Below are positions 36,003 through 45,473 of a stretch of 64,000 nucleotides of DNA, piece by piece. The DNA comes from Umbellularia californica (Eukaryota; Streptophyta; Magnoliopsida; Laurales; Lauraceae). Position numbers and translations under genes: made by a program. The stretch spans positions 38,839,339 to 38,903,338 of the forward strand of contig JAPQWN010000005.1 of the NCBI GenBank assembly GCA_028538565.1, given 5' to 3'. Numbering within the stretch: the stretch's first letter is position 1; each line of letters starts with the position of its first letter. The notes below the pieces were generated by a model. It was not told the DNA's origin. It saw only the letters and a list, made by a program, of their open reading frames with translations, and ran no database searches.

Positions 36003-37457
36003 ATGGCTTCAAGTAAGTTTTCTTCCTCGTCAAGAATCTCCATTGTAGAAGTAGTTTCTTCATCATTTTTTTCTTCTTTTTCTTTTCTTTTCTTTCTTCT
36101 TCTCTTTTTCTTTTTCTTTTCTTTTCTTTTCATGCACATTTTTCTTTTTTTTTTTCGTGCTTCTCTTTTTTCTTTCCCTTTTTTTTCTTTTTTTTTCTTC
36201 TTTTCACGGTTTTCTCATTTTTTTTTCGTGAACTCTTTTTTCTTTCTTTCTATTTTTTTTTTCACGCTGATTCTGTTTTTTTTTTTTTTTCAGCGTCTTT
36301 CTTTTCTCTTTTTTTTTTTTTGCTGTTTCTTTTTTTTTTCTCTGGCTGTACGGACAGGTCCGTACGGACTGACCGTACTGCCACGTGGCAGTGGGCCACG
36401 GCCTGTGGGCCAAGATTTTTATTTTTTATTTTTTTTTTGCAGAGATTTTTTTTCTCTCTTTCCTTTTCTTTTTCCTTGTTTGCTCACTATGATAATGAGG
36501 CTATGCAATTTCAATATGTATGCATTTTTTTTTGTTTGATGCATCAAGATAGAAGGCTAGAGTCTCTAGGTCAAGCCAACATGATTTTTGACTTGGATAA
36601 AGTTTGATTGGTTTTGACCAAATTGGGTTGGAATTGGTCAAACTTTGGTCAAGGTTTTCCTAGCATCTAATGCATGATGATATATTTTTGATGCATGAGT
36701 TTTGGTAAATCGATTTGGAAGTATGATGATGCATACCTGAAAATCTTTTGCAAGTGTTGGGATTTTGAGCTCGCAGCGATGTTGAGCTCTTTCTCGGTCT
36801 TGCTGGATTTTGAGGAAGTTTTGCAATTTTTGGATTCTGAAGCTCGCAGCAATGTTGAGCTCCTTTCCAGATTTTGCTGAAGTTTGATGAGATTGGCTTG
36901 TTCTCGCAGTAATGTTGAGTTCAAGCCTTCTTTGAGAATTCTCCACTGACTGTGATCTCGCAGCGATGTTGAGCTCATTTTCAGGCTTCCTGTCTTTTTC
37001 GGAGTATTTTCCTTTTCTTTGGAATTGCCCCGGAACCATGTCAAAATTCTGCTAGAATTTTTGTAGCAAAATTCTGTCATTTTGATGTTGATTGATCTTT
37101 TCTCTTCCATCTTTTGCAGGTAGTTCTTCTAGAACGAACAAGGGTAAAGGTCCTATTACTGACGCACCTCGTCGGTCTGCTAAATCTTCTAATGCAGTCG
37201 TTCAGCAGGCTTGGGAGAAGGAGGGGACTCTCATTCACCAGGTTGAGGAAGCTGAAGGTTATGTCCAGAGGAAGACTCAGGAGCATGAGCAATGGCAGGT
37301 CCTCTGGGAAGAACTTCCTCGTGCTGCAGATGGGTCACGGCATTCGGCTGTGTTTTATGGGGACATTTTGAAGGAGCGTGGCCTAAAAACTTTAGAAGTT
37401 AAGGCCAAGGGTCTGCTTCAGGAGTTGACTCTTTGGTTGAAAACCATGTCGGATTGA
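36003..37457 (+). CDS. Candidate spliced antisense gene (aORF) of the Tat element; intron 36013-37119
   Basis: The ATG at 36003 is the first on the plus strand after the TATA-like motif at 35659. The preceding 330-base leader is pyrimidine-rich and free of ATG. After 10 coding bases comes a consensus donor (CAA|GTAAGT at 36010-36018), then a strongly T-rich stretch typical of plant introns, then the acceptor CTTTTGCAG ending at 37119. Joining these keeps one open frame to the TGA at 37455, giving 115 residues. The protein starts Ser-rich and basic (SSRTNKGKGP) and continues in a helical, charged part (VQQAWEKEGTLIHQVEEAEG). I do not recognise a domain. Grande and other Tat-lineage elements are known to carry an antisense ORF between pol and the 3' LTR, and this has the same place and orientation. 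Splicing and function are inferred. Confidence 0.6.
36760..36980. repeat. Fourfold repeat of a CTCGCAGCGATGTTGAGCTC motif
   Basis: The motif occurs near 36769, 36842, 36903 and 36957 with 53-73 bp spacing. Read on the minus strand, each copy spells ELNIAA or a close variant in an open stretch (36638-37039). It lies inside the proposed antisense intron. Confidence 0.75.
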
Positions 37458-37859
37458 GCTCCTGAGTTGTAACAAACTCTTTTTCCTTTTTCTTTTTTTT
37501 TGGTACCTCCATGTATAAACAATTTTAGTACTATATTTTGTATCCCCTTCCTTTCACTTAAATCATTTTTTGATGAAAACAATTTTGAGCAAAAGTTTGA
37601 TGGGAATGTTTGTTTAAGGATTTGATCAAAAGGTTGTCATTTTGTGAAAATCTTTTGTCAAAGGGTTGTTTTGGGCATGAAAGCCAATTTTGTGGCGGAA
37701 AGCCTTTGTTTTTGATGGTTTGAAGATCAAAATTTGGATGGCGAGAAAGCTTAATTTTATGGCGTAAGAGCCAAAATTTGTTTTGCGGCATGGGAGCCAA
37801 AATTTTTGGATGGCGTGAAAGCTGAATTTTAGAATGGCATAGAAGCCGAATTTTGTTTT

Positions 37860-38290
37860 GTTTGTCTTGGCATTTATAGCCGAATTTTGGCATTTATAGC
37901 CAGATTTTGGCGTTTATAGCCGATTTTTTTTGTTTTGTTTTGGCATTTATAGCCGAATTTTGAGATGGCATGAGAGCCAAAAATTTTGTTTGTGGCATGA
38001 GAGCCGATTTTGAGATGGCATGAAAGCCGATTTTGGTGTTTATAGCCGAAAAATTTTGTTTTTGGCATTTATAGCCGAATTTTGGCATTTATAGCCGGAT
38101 TTGGCGTTTATAGCCAAGTTTTGGTGTTTATAGCCAGATTTTGGCGTTTATAGCCGAGTTTCTTTTTTTTTTTTGAAAACCAAGTTTTGTTTTATTGGCA
38201 TGAAAGCCGATTTTGGGCGTTTATAGCCGAAAAAATTTTGTTTTTGGCATTTATAACCGAATTTTGGCATTTATAGCCGATTTTTGGTTT
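37860..38290. repeat. 20-bp minisatellite (GGCATTTATAGCCGAATTTT type)
   Basis: Units such as 'ggcatttatagccgaatttt' follow each other with a 20-bp step at 37869-37930 and again at 38060-38160. Degenerate copies ('ggcatgagagccgatttt') extend back to about 37670. Confidence 0.88.
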
Positions 38291-38298
38291 TCAAAATG

Positions 38299-38500
38299 CA
38301 GGTATCGACTAAATGTCGCCTCCCCCGCTGAATGGTCTTGCAAGTATCGATGGAATGTTACTTCCTTGCTCATTCTGTTTTGCGAGTATTGATGGAATGT
38401 CACTTCCTCGCGGGTTAGGTTTTGCGAGTATCGATGGAATGTCGCTTCCTCGCAAATTGGGGTGCAAATATCGACTAAGCGTCGCTTCCTTGCTTTTCCC
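38299..38500. repeat. 42-bp tandem repeat, about five copies
   Basis: Units beginning GC(A/G)AGTATCGATGGAATGT start at 38299 (diverged), 38340, 38382, 38424 and 38464, with steps of 40-42 bp. They share the 'cttcct(t/c)gc' ending. Confidence 0.85.
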
Positions 38501-38579
38501 AAAACTTTTGGTTTTGTGGGTACTGACTTGGTGTCGTTTCTCCGCGATTTTTTAAATTTGAGGTTTTCTCGAACCATTT

Positions 38580-38920
38580 GAAATTTGGGTTGTGGATAGC
38601 AACTGGTATGTTGCATCTCCACGATTTTTGAAATTTGGGTTGTGGATATCAACTGGTTTGTTGCTTCTCCACAATTTTTGAAATTTGGGTTGTGGATATC
38701 AACTGGTTTGTTGCTTCTCCACGTTGTGGATATCAACTGGTTTGTTGCTTCTCCACGATTTTTGAAATTTGGGTTGTGGATATCAACTGGTCTGTTGCTT
38801 CTCCACGATTTTTGAAATTTGGGTTGTGGATATCAACTGGTCTATTGCTTCTCCACGATTTTTGAAATTTGGGTTGTGGATATCAACTGGTTTGTTGGTT
38901 CTCCACGATTTTTTGAAATT
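38580..38920. repeat. 50-bp tandem repeat, seven copies, one shortened
   Basis: GTTGTGGATATCAACTGGT begins at 38589 (variant), 38639, 38689, 38723, 38773, 38823 and 38873. The step is exactly 50 bp except one of 34 bp. Near-identity of units indicates recent expansion. Confidence 0.95.
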
Positions 38921-39060
38921 TTGCAAGTATCGAATGGGGTTCGCTTCCTTGCGATTTTTTGGGTTTTGGAAGTATCGAATGGGGTTCGCATCCTTCCGGT
39001 TTTTGGGTTTTGGAAGTATCGAATGGGGTTCGCTTCCTTGCAATTTGAAGTGTCGCTTCC
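38920..39060. repeat. 45-bp tandem repeat, three copies
   Basis: AAGTATCGAATGGGGTTCGC occurs at 38925, 38970 and 39014 with 'ttttgggttttgg' between copies. The unit shares its AGTATCGA core with the 42-bp array, which suggests a common origin. Confidence 0.92.
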
Positions 39061-39441
39061 CCACGGTTTCTAAAAACCAATTTTTTTTGTTTAGAGACAC
39101 GAGGGTCATAAATTTTGGCTTAAAACCATTTCGGTTGTAAAAGCCAAGGTAGACTAGGGTGAAAATTCCTGAGTCCTGGTTTTTGTTTCAAACCATGAAT
39201 TTTGGGTTCAAGGATCGAAAATTTTGGTCAAGTCTGGGAAGAGGCTCCTAAACTTGGATTTTTGGATTTTAATTTTTTTTTTAACAATGAAACGATGAAA
39301 GTAAGCATTGTTTTGAAAGTTTATTTTTTGGAAAATTCAACATAAAGATGAAAATTTCAAAAGGGGTGGGTTTGATGAGCAAGTACCTTGGAAATATGCT
39401 TTGGCCGTGTAGATAACGCTCTGACCTGTTTGAGGAAGTCT

Positions 39442-40806
39442 TCAAGGGTAGTACCGCTTCAAGAACTTGCCGTTGATGGGTAGCATACATCTGTCTCCTT
39501 CCATGTTTAGAAGAGCGTATGCACCGTTGGAGAAGACTTTGTCGATGACGAAGGGTCCCTCCCATTTTGGTTGAAATTTGCCTTTGGATTTGTGGGCAAA
39601 GACTATGGGTCTTTTTACTGCAAGAACCAAGTCACCCTTTTTGTAGGCGCGTTGCCTGACCTTCTTGTCGAAAGATCCTGCCATGCGTGCTTGGTATAAC
39701 TCAATGCTTTGTAGAGCTTCGAGTCGTCTTTCATCGAGATTATCCAGCTCTTGGAGTCTCAATTTGACATTGCTTTCTTGCGTCATGTCATTTTGCAAAG
39801 ATACCCTTAAGGAAGGAATTTGTACTTCCAAAGGGACAACAGCTTCGCATCCATAGACCAAAGAGAATGGTTTACTATGGGTTGGTCCTCAAACGGTGGT
39901 TCGATAGGCCCACAAAGCTTCTAGTAGTTTGTCGCCCCAGTCTCTTTTGTGACTAGAGACCGTTTTCTTGAGAATTTTGCAGAGCGTCTTGTTGAAGGCT
40001 TCTGCTAGTCCGTTCGCTGCTGGATTATATGGAGTCGAAGGACAACTTTGGATTTTGTACTTGTCGCAAAACCTATAAAATCTGTGATCCCGGAATTGTG
40101 GTCCGTTATTATGGACAAATCTTTTAGGTATGCCGAAGCGACAAATAATGTTGGTGCGCAAGAACTGAAGGACTGATGAAGTCTTCATTTCGCTGAGCGC
40201 AAATGCTTCTGACCACTTGGAGAAATAATCCGTAGCGGCGAAGATGAAGCGATGACGTTTGCTTGATGGGGGAGAAATAGGACCTATGATGTCCATTCCC
40301 CAGGCTTCGAAAGGCCATGAGATTGCTATTGGATGTAGCCATTCTGGAGGCATGTGGACATAATCTCCGTGAATCTGGCATTTTTGGCAGCACTTGGCAA
40401 ATTGCATTGCATCAGCTACCATGGTAGGCCAATAGTAACCTAGCCTTTTTATCTGGTTGTAGAGCTTAGGGCCAGCCTGATGGGCTCCGCAAAGACCAGC
40501 ATGTACTTCTTCGAGAGTTTCCTCAGCCTCTTGTTGGGATAAGTAGCGTAGGAGTACTCCGTTGAAGGATTTTCTGTAAAGTGCTTTTGAAGGTATATCC
40601 AAATGAAAGTTTTGGGCTTGTCTTTGGATGCTTACCCGTTCTTTTGGATCTTCAGGTAGGATTCCGAACATGATGTAATCAATGAACAGATCTCTCCAGT
40701 CGCCCATCGGAGGTTTGAGGATGGATATCCGATTTCCAACCACTTGGTGACATTCAGCAACTGCTTGGTGTGTGTTGAGAGGAGGGAGAATCCTTCTTTG
40801 ACACAC
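39442..40806 (-). pseudogene. Element IV: integrase (no chromodomain)
   Basis: Reading on the minus strand, an HHCC zinc domain (HAGLCGAHQ ... CCQKCQ) is followed by the DDE core. The first Asp is in WGMDIIGPIS. The second should be in a TDNG-type motif but reads FVHNNGPQF, so Asp is replaced by Asn. The Glu is in NGLAEAFNKTL. A TGA near 39888 interrupts before FSLVYGCEAVVPLEVQIPSL (stop side 39861). The C-terminal part includes YKKGDLVLAVKRPI and KWEGPFVIDKVFSNGAY and ends in LKRYYP at 39442. There is no chromodomain, as usual for Tat. The enzyme would insert the DNA copy, but this one is inactive on two counts. Confidence 0.92.
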
Positions 40807-40812
40807 TGTGAC

Positions 40813-41300
40813 TTACATGTTTTCCCCTTCTTGGATTGCCATGGATGCGGCGAGTCCAGCCAGGGCATCTGCACGGATGTTTTCACCTCTGAGGATGTGG
40901 GTGATATGGCAGATGTTGAATTTTTGTCGAAGCGACTGCGCCTTATTGTAGTAAGGCAGCAAATCAGGCTTCCTGACTTCATATTTTTTATTCATCAGGT
41001 TGACGACCAGTTGAGAGTCTCTAAAAGCTTCCAGCATGGTGATGCCGGTTTCGAGGGCGAGTTCCAATCCAACAATCAGGGCTTGGTACTCACTGCATTG
41101 TTTGAACATGGTTCCAGTAGCGAGAAGGCGTGTGGAATCATGTATTTGTCGGGGCTGACAAAGAGGATGCCGATTCCCGATATTTGCTTTCCTTTTTCAT
41201 TTGTCCTGGTTGCACCGTCAAAGTACATGTCCCAGGAAGCGTTTGATAAGGAAGTTTCTACATTGCAGACAAATTCGTCTAGGAGATCATCCCTGAGTGG
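40813..41300 (-). pseudogene. Element IV: second (archaeal-type) RNase H domain
   Basis: Downstream of the standard RNase H lies a second one with acidic residues in DMYFDGAT, KQCSEYQALIVGLELA, AFRDSQLVVNLM and NIRADALAGLAAS. A dual RNase H is the defining character of the Tat lineage. A frameshift near 41090 (after EPCSNNAVS) joins the two halves in different frames. Confidence 0.88.
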
Positions 41301-42761
41301 AGAATCTTTAGGCAATGGATGCTCTGCGAGGAAGTCTGCTAGAGCTTGGCCTTTGATTGCTTTTTGTGGTACATACCTAATATCAAATTGTGATAGAAGA
41401 ATGGACCATTTTGTCAGTCGGACATTGAGAGAACCTGCTTTTGTGACAAGGACCTTTAGGAGGTTAATCCTCGAAATCAGGTAGATTGTGTTCGATAGCA
41501 GATAGTGACGCAGCTTTTGTACAGCGAACATTACTGCAAGGCATTCTTTTTCGACTGGGGAGTAGCGATGCTCTGCACCTACCATCATGCGGCCAAGGTA
41601 ATACAGAGCAGCTTCTTTTCCGTCGTCATTTTCTTGTGCGAGCAGAGCACCCAAAGAGTGGTCGAGAGCTCTTGTGTACAAGATAAATGGTTTTCCAGTT
41701 GTGGGGGCAACCAGCACTGGAGGTTTGATGAGGTATGCTTTGATGTCCCGAAATGCATTTTCACATTCAGCATCCCAGACAAAGTCCACGCCTTTTTTCA
41801 TCAGGCGAGAGAATGGACGACATTTCCCTGATAGATTGGAGATGAACCGTCGGATGTAGGCCAGCCTTCCTTGAAGCCCTTTTAATTCTCTTAGGGTTCT
41901 GGGAGATGGCATTTCCATGATAGCCTTGACTTTGGTGGGGTCAAGTTCTATTCCAGCTTTCCGTACTATGAATCCGAGAAACTTACCCGATTAGACACCG
42001 AAGAAGCACTTTAGTGGATTCATCCGCAATTTGTGTTTGCGAAGTCGGAGGAAGACTTCTCGAAGATCATTGAGATGGTCTTCTTTTCTTCTGCTTTTTA
42101 TGGCGAGGTCGTCAACATAGCATTCGACCGTCTTGTGCTGCATATCTTGGAATATTTTCATCATAGCCCTCTGATATGTCGCACCTGCATTTTTCAGGCC
42201 AAACGGCATAACAGTGTAGCAATACACGCCGAATGGTGTCCGAAATGATGTATGCCTTTCATCTTTAGGATGCATCTTTATCTGGTTGTAGCCAGAGAAT
42301 CCATCCATGAACGACATTCGCTCGAACCCATAGGTGTTGTCAATCATCACCTCTGGTATGGGGAGCGGGAATTCATCTTTAGGACATGCATTATTCAGGT
42401 CTCTGTAGTCGATACAGACCCTTATCTGCCCATTTTTCTTTGTCACGAGGACAATGTTGGCCAACCATTCAGGATACTGTTCCTCGCGGATGAAGCCAAC
42501 GTTTTTGAGTTTCTGAACTTCTTGTTCAATTTTGTCCATCACGTCGGGATGGAATCTCCTTTGGCCTTGTTTGATAGGCTTGATTTCTTTTTGCAAGTTG
42601 AGCTTGTGGACTGCTACTTTGGGATCCAAGCCAGGCATTTCGGCATAAGACCATGCAAAGCAATCAATGAACTCACGAAGAAAAGAGATATACTCGGGTA
42701 ACTCATCATCCTTTATATTCTTGCTTATGAATACAGGACGTTGGTTATCAGGTGTTCCCAA
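41301..42761 (-). pseudogene. Element IV: reverse transcriptase and first RNase H
   Basis: Motifs in minus-strand order are KPIKQGQRRFHPDVM, NGQIRVCIDYRDLNNACP, MSFMDGFSGYNQIKM, MPFGLKNAGATYQRAM, catalytic YVDDLAIKS, FLGFIV, GRLAYIRRFISNLSGKC, then RNase H with LDHSLGALLAQEND, EKECLAVMFAVQKLRHYL and QALADFLAEHP. One stop (TAA at about 41988-41990, where Ser is expected in FGVxSGKFLG) breaks an otherwise open frame of more than 500 codons. The polymerase active site is intact. Confidence 0.93.
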
Positions 42762-42797
42762 GTCTATCTTTTGAACAGGGTCTTCTGTCGGAAGGTT

Positions 42798-43424
42798 TCA
42801 AGGTGGTTCCTCCACAGTATTTTCGGAGGCTTCCAACTCAACAAGACCTTCTGGAGTGCGAGAGAAATTTTCAGACTGAGGCTCTGTTTCTATCCATGAA
42901 TCTTCTTGATCAGTATCCTTCTCAATGATATCCCTCTCAAGGCTTGCAATGAGATGGTCCCAATCATTTGCTGGAATTGGGTCGAAGTAAGGTACTTCTT
43001 TTGGATACGATGATTCTTCTGGGACAGAGAACCGCTCGTCTACGTCATCGGGCAATTCCTTTTTATTATCAGAGAAATTATACCAATTGGAGGAGCTTTC
43101 AGGATTTTTGACGAGTAACTCCTCAAAGAGATATCCAGGGATATCGATGTCTTCATGAGATGTTGAGGCTTGGTCGGTAAAGCGACTTTGCAGCCATGGT
43201 GTCAACTGTCTCATAGGAGCGGTAGGATCATACCCCAACCCATATGGAGACTTGCCTTTTTGAAGGTGGATTTTCCAATCTTCTGATTGACTTTTGGTTA
43301 GAGTGGGCTCCAATGGTGTAAGAATACCACGGCCACCTCCCAAACCAGTCGGGTTTTGAGCATCGTAGCCCATTTTCTTCATGATAGCTTGTGCCATTGG
43401 ACTATATAGGGATAGCTGAGGCAT
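42798..43424 (-). pseudogene. Element IV: G-patch-like segment between protease and RT
   Basis: Near its start the sequence MKKMGYDAQNPTGLGGGRG fits the G-patch pattern (aromatic-Gly, then GLG and GxG). It is followed by an acidic, Ser-rich linker (PESSSNWYNFSDNKKELPD). G-patch motifs downstream of protease are known in several retroelements and are thought to bind nucleic acid. A frame change at about 43425 separates it from protease. Element II has the matching segment at 62983-63646. Confidence 0.75.
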
Positions 43425-43428
43425 ACCT

Positions 43429-45473
43429 TCATTTTGAGTTCAGTGGAGATGCTCCCGACCTGTGGAAGTAAATCACTTTTTCTTTTGGCGAAGTTGCGGG
43501 AATAACAAAGGAAGCAGACGTAGGGTCTTCTATGTCTGCAGGTGTCTCCAATGGATTGAGAGCGGGCTGATCTCGTTGAGTATCAGCTTGGCTCGATGCT
43601 GTGTCATCTTCTGGATTTGACTCTGAGTCTGTGTCATGCATAATAGACACAAAGGAGACAGTGAACTTGCCCCCAGTCTTTTGTTTTGTCTTCTTTGCTT
43701 TGGTAGTGATTACCAAAGGCTTTGGAGATTTGAAGGAGACGACGAAGGGAGCTTGACCGCTTACTTCGAGTTTGGTGGAGGGTTTGTTTACCTTTGATGA
43801 TTGCTGAGGAGCCTTGCCTTTATCTTTCTGGAGACTGTCGACAAAGAGAATTGTTTTTTCCTCCTGTTCTTCTTTTCTATCTTTATACATTTGAGCATCT
43901 GCAAAATGGACATCTCTGCCTTTGAAGGGCTTTTTGTCTGCAAATACTCGATGTATCAGGCCATCGTCGCCAATGAACTTGATGCACTGATGTAGAGTTG
44001 AAGGGACGACACCATTCTCATGTATCCAGGGGCGTCCAAGGAGTATATTATAGCATGAAGGGGTCCTTATTGCATACACAGTGACTTCAGAAATAAGATC
44101 ACCGATTTGCAGTTTGAACCTGATTTTACCGATAGGCCTTTGAGCGCTGCTGTCATATCCGAAGATGGATACGGACGTGTGACTCAGTTTGCTAGGTGGG
44201 ATGCCCAGCTCTTCGAATGCCGAAGTAGAGATGAGGTTGAGTGCAGAACCTGGATCGATCTGAACTCTGTGTACTGGCATTTCTTTGACGTACCCCGTAA
44301 AGTACAAGGGACGGTTGTGCTTTGTTTCACCTAGGAGGAGGTCATCCTTGGCGAAGGCAATTGTTGCACTTGCTCCTTTTTGTACCGAGAGGTATTCATT
44401 GCTTGATCCCTCAGTTTTCTTCTTTTCTCCCTTTGAGGGAGTATTTGATTTTTTGACCCTATAGTCCATTTCAATTTGTAGGACTTGTGGGGCATGTTTG
44501 TCGACATCCGCATTCAGTCTTTGTAAGTCTGAAATGAGACTATCACGAGTTTGTGGAGACATTCGTAATAGATCAAGGATGTGCAGACGTGCAGGCATGT
44601 GTTTGAAGTGCTCAATCAAGTCGTACTTGAAAGCCTCCTTCGGGCCCTCATTTTCATTATTATTGCCACTTGGGGCACTTACATCTTGCTTTCCCGAAGG
44701 ATTTACATAAGAAGAAGAGGGTTGATTGTAATTTTTATGGTAATCCCGGCCATAACGGGTACCTCTACCAACTTCAAGAGCCTCTTGAGAAGGGTCTTCT
44801 TTTGGAAGATCGTTCTCAGGATCAAGAGGTTGATCCTTTACTGAGGACGTCTCTGTAACAGCATTGGCGTCTTCAGTGATTGTGTTGCACGGAGCAATTT
44901 CCGGGAACAATTCCTGAATAGTAGCCGGCAACTTTTCTTTATTAGCCCAGACATTGCCTGTGAGATCGGGTATCTGGGACCAATTGACGGAGTTTTCATT
45001 GAAGAAGATTTCATTGGCAGAAGTTTCTTCAAGATGATCAATCGGGAGTGGCTTGAGTTCCGATGTCACAGCTTCAGGAGACAAAGGTTGAGAGGATGTT
45101 ATCTCAGTGGAAGTCACCTCAGAGGATGTAGCTCCGGAAGATACGCTACCGGTTGGGGAGTACGTGTCTTCGGAAGCTTCAGAGGCACTGTCGTCTTGAG
45201 TTATTGCATTGCAGGTTATCCTAACAGGAGATGCCCCCAGTGTAGATTGTTGGGAATCAGATTCATCCTCGGATGTGAGAGGATCATCGATCCAACAGTT
45301 TTCTCCATTTTCAGGAGTTAAGGGAGAAAGTTCCCGCTGATTTTCAAGGACTTCCGGCTCTGGGTCATGACAAATATTGATGCGATCCTGCTCCTGCTCT
45401 ATGGCAAGATGTTGCAAGATTCTTGCATATTCTTCGAGATCAGGCATGGGAGCCAAATCTTCTTCGTCATTTG
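43429..45473 (-). pseudogene. Element IV: acidic linker and aspartic protease, downstream of element V insertion
   Basis: The frame resumes after the insertion with DEEDLAPMPDLEEYARILQH. A Ser/Thr/Glu-rich low-complexity region follows (about 200 residues). Next come EAFKYDLIEHFKHMPARLHI and then the protease with VQIDPGSALNLIS (catalytic Asp, D-P-G-S here) and YNILLGRPWIHENGVVPSTLH. Two Lys-rich tails follow. The ORF of 675 codons is open from 45456 to 43429. The first codons belong to the split gag-pro frame, so this is not an independent gene. Confidence 0.85.

Larger units (their letters stand above)
34962..39441 (-). other. Element IV: long repeat-rich 3' region between integrase and 3' LTR
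   Basis: This 4.5-kb stretch has no sense ORF of recognisable family. From low to high coordinate it holds a 62-76-bp direct repeat (35160-35400), a candidate antisense gene with a T-rich intron (35659-37457), a motif repeated four times (36760-36980), a 20-bp minisatellite (37860-38290), and 42-bp, 50-bp and 45-bp arrays (38299-39060). Hypervariable tandem repeats in this position are known for Tat/Ogre elements and have been proposed as a source of satellites. Confidence 0.85.

Noticed and set aside
35813..36139. Minus-strand Glu/Lys-rich ORF of 108 codons
   Set aside because: It is the complement of the pyrimidine-rich leader and T-rich intron of the proposed antisense gene, and its composition follows from that. 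A real sense-strand acidic peptide cannot be fully excluded, but nothing supports it beyond openness.
35856..36539. Plus-strand ORF of 227 codons rich in Phe and Ser
   Set aside because: It begins with TTG, not ATG, and runs through the T-rich tract. Only its segment from 36003 to 36012 is likely coding.
38580..38920. CRISPR-like appearance of regularly spaced repeats
   Set aside because: The 50-bp units are contiguous and nearly identical, with no unique spacers. This is a tandem repeat in a plant retrotransposon.
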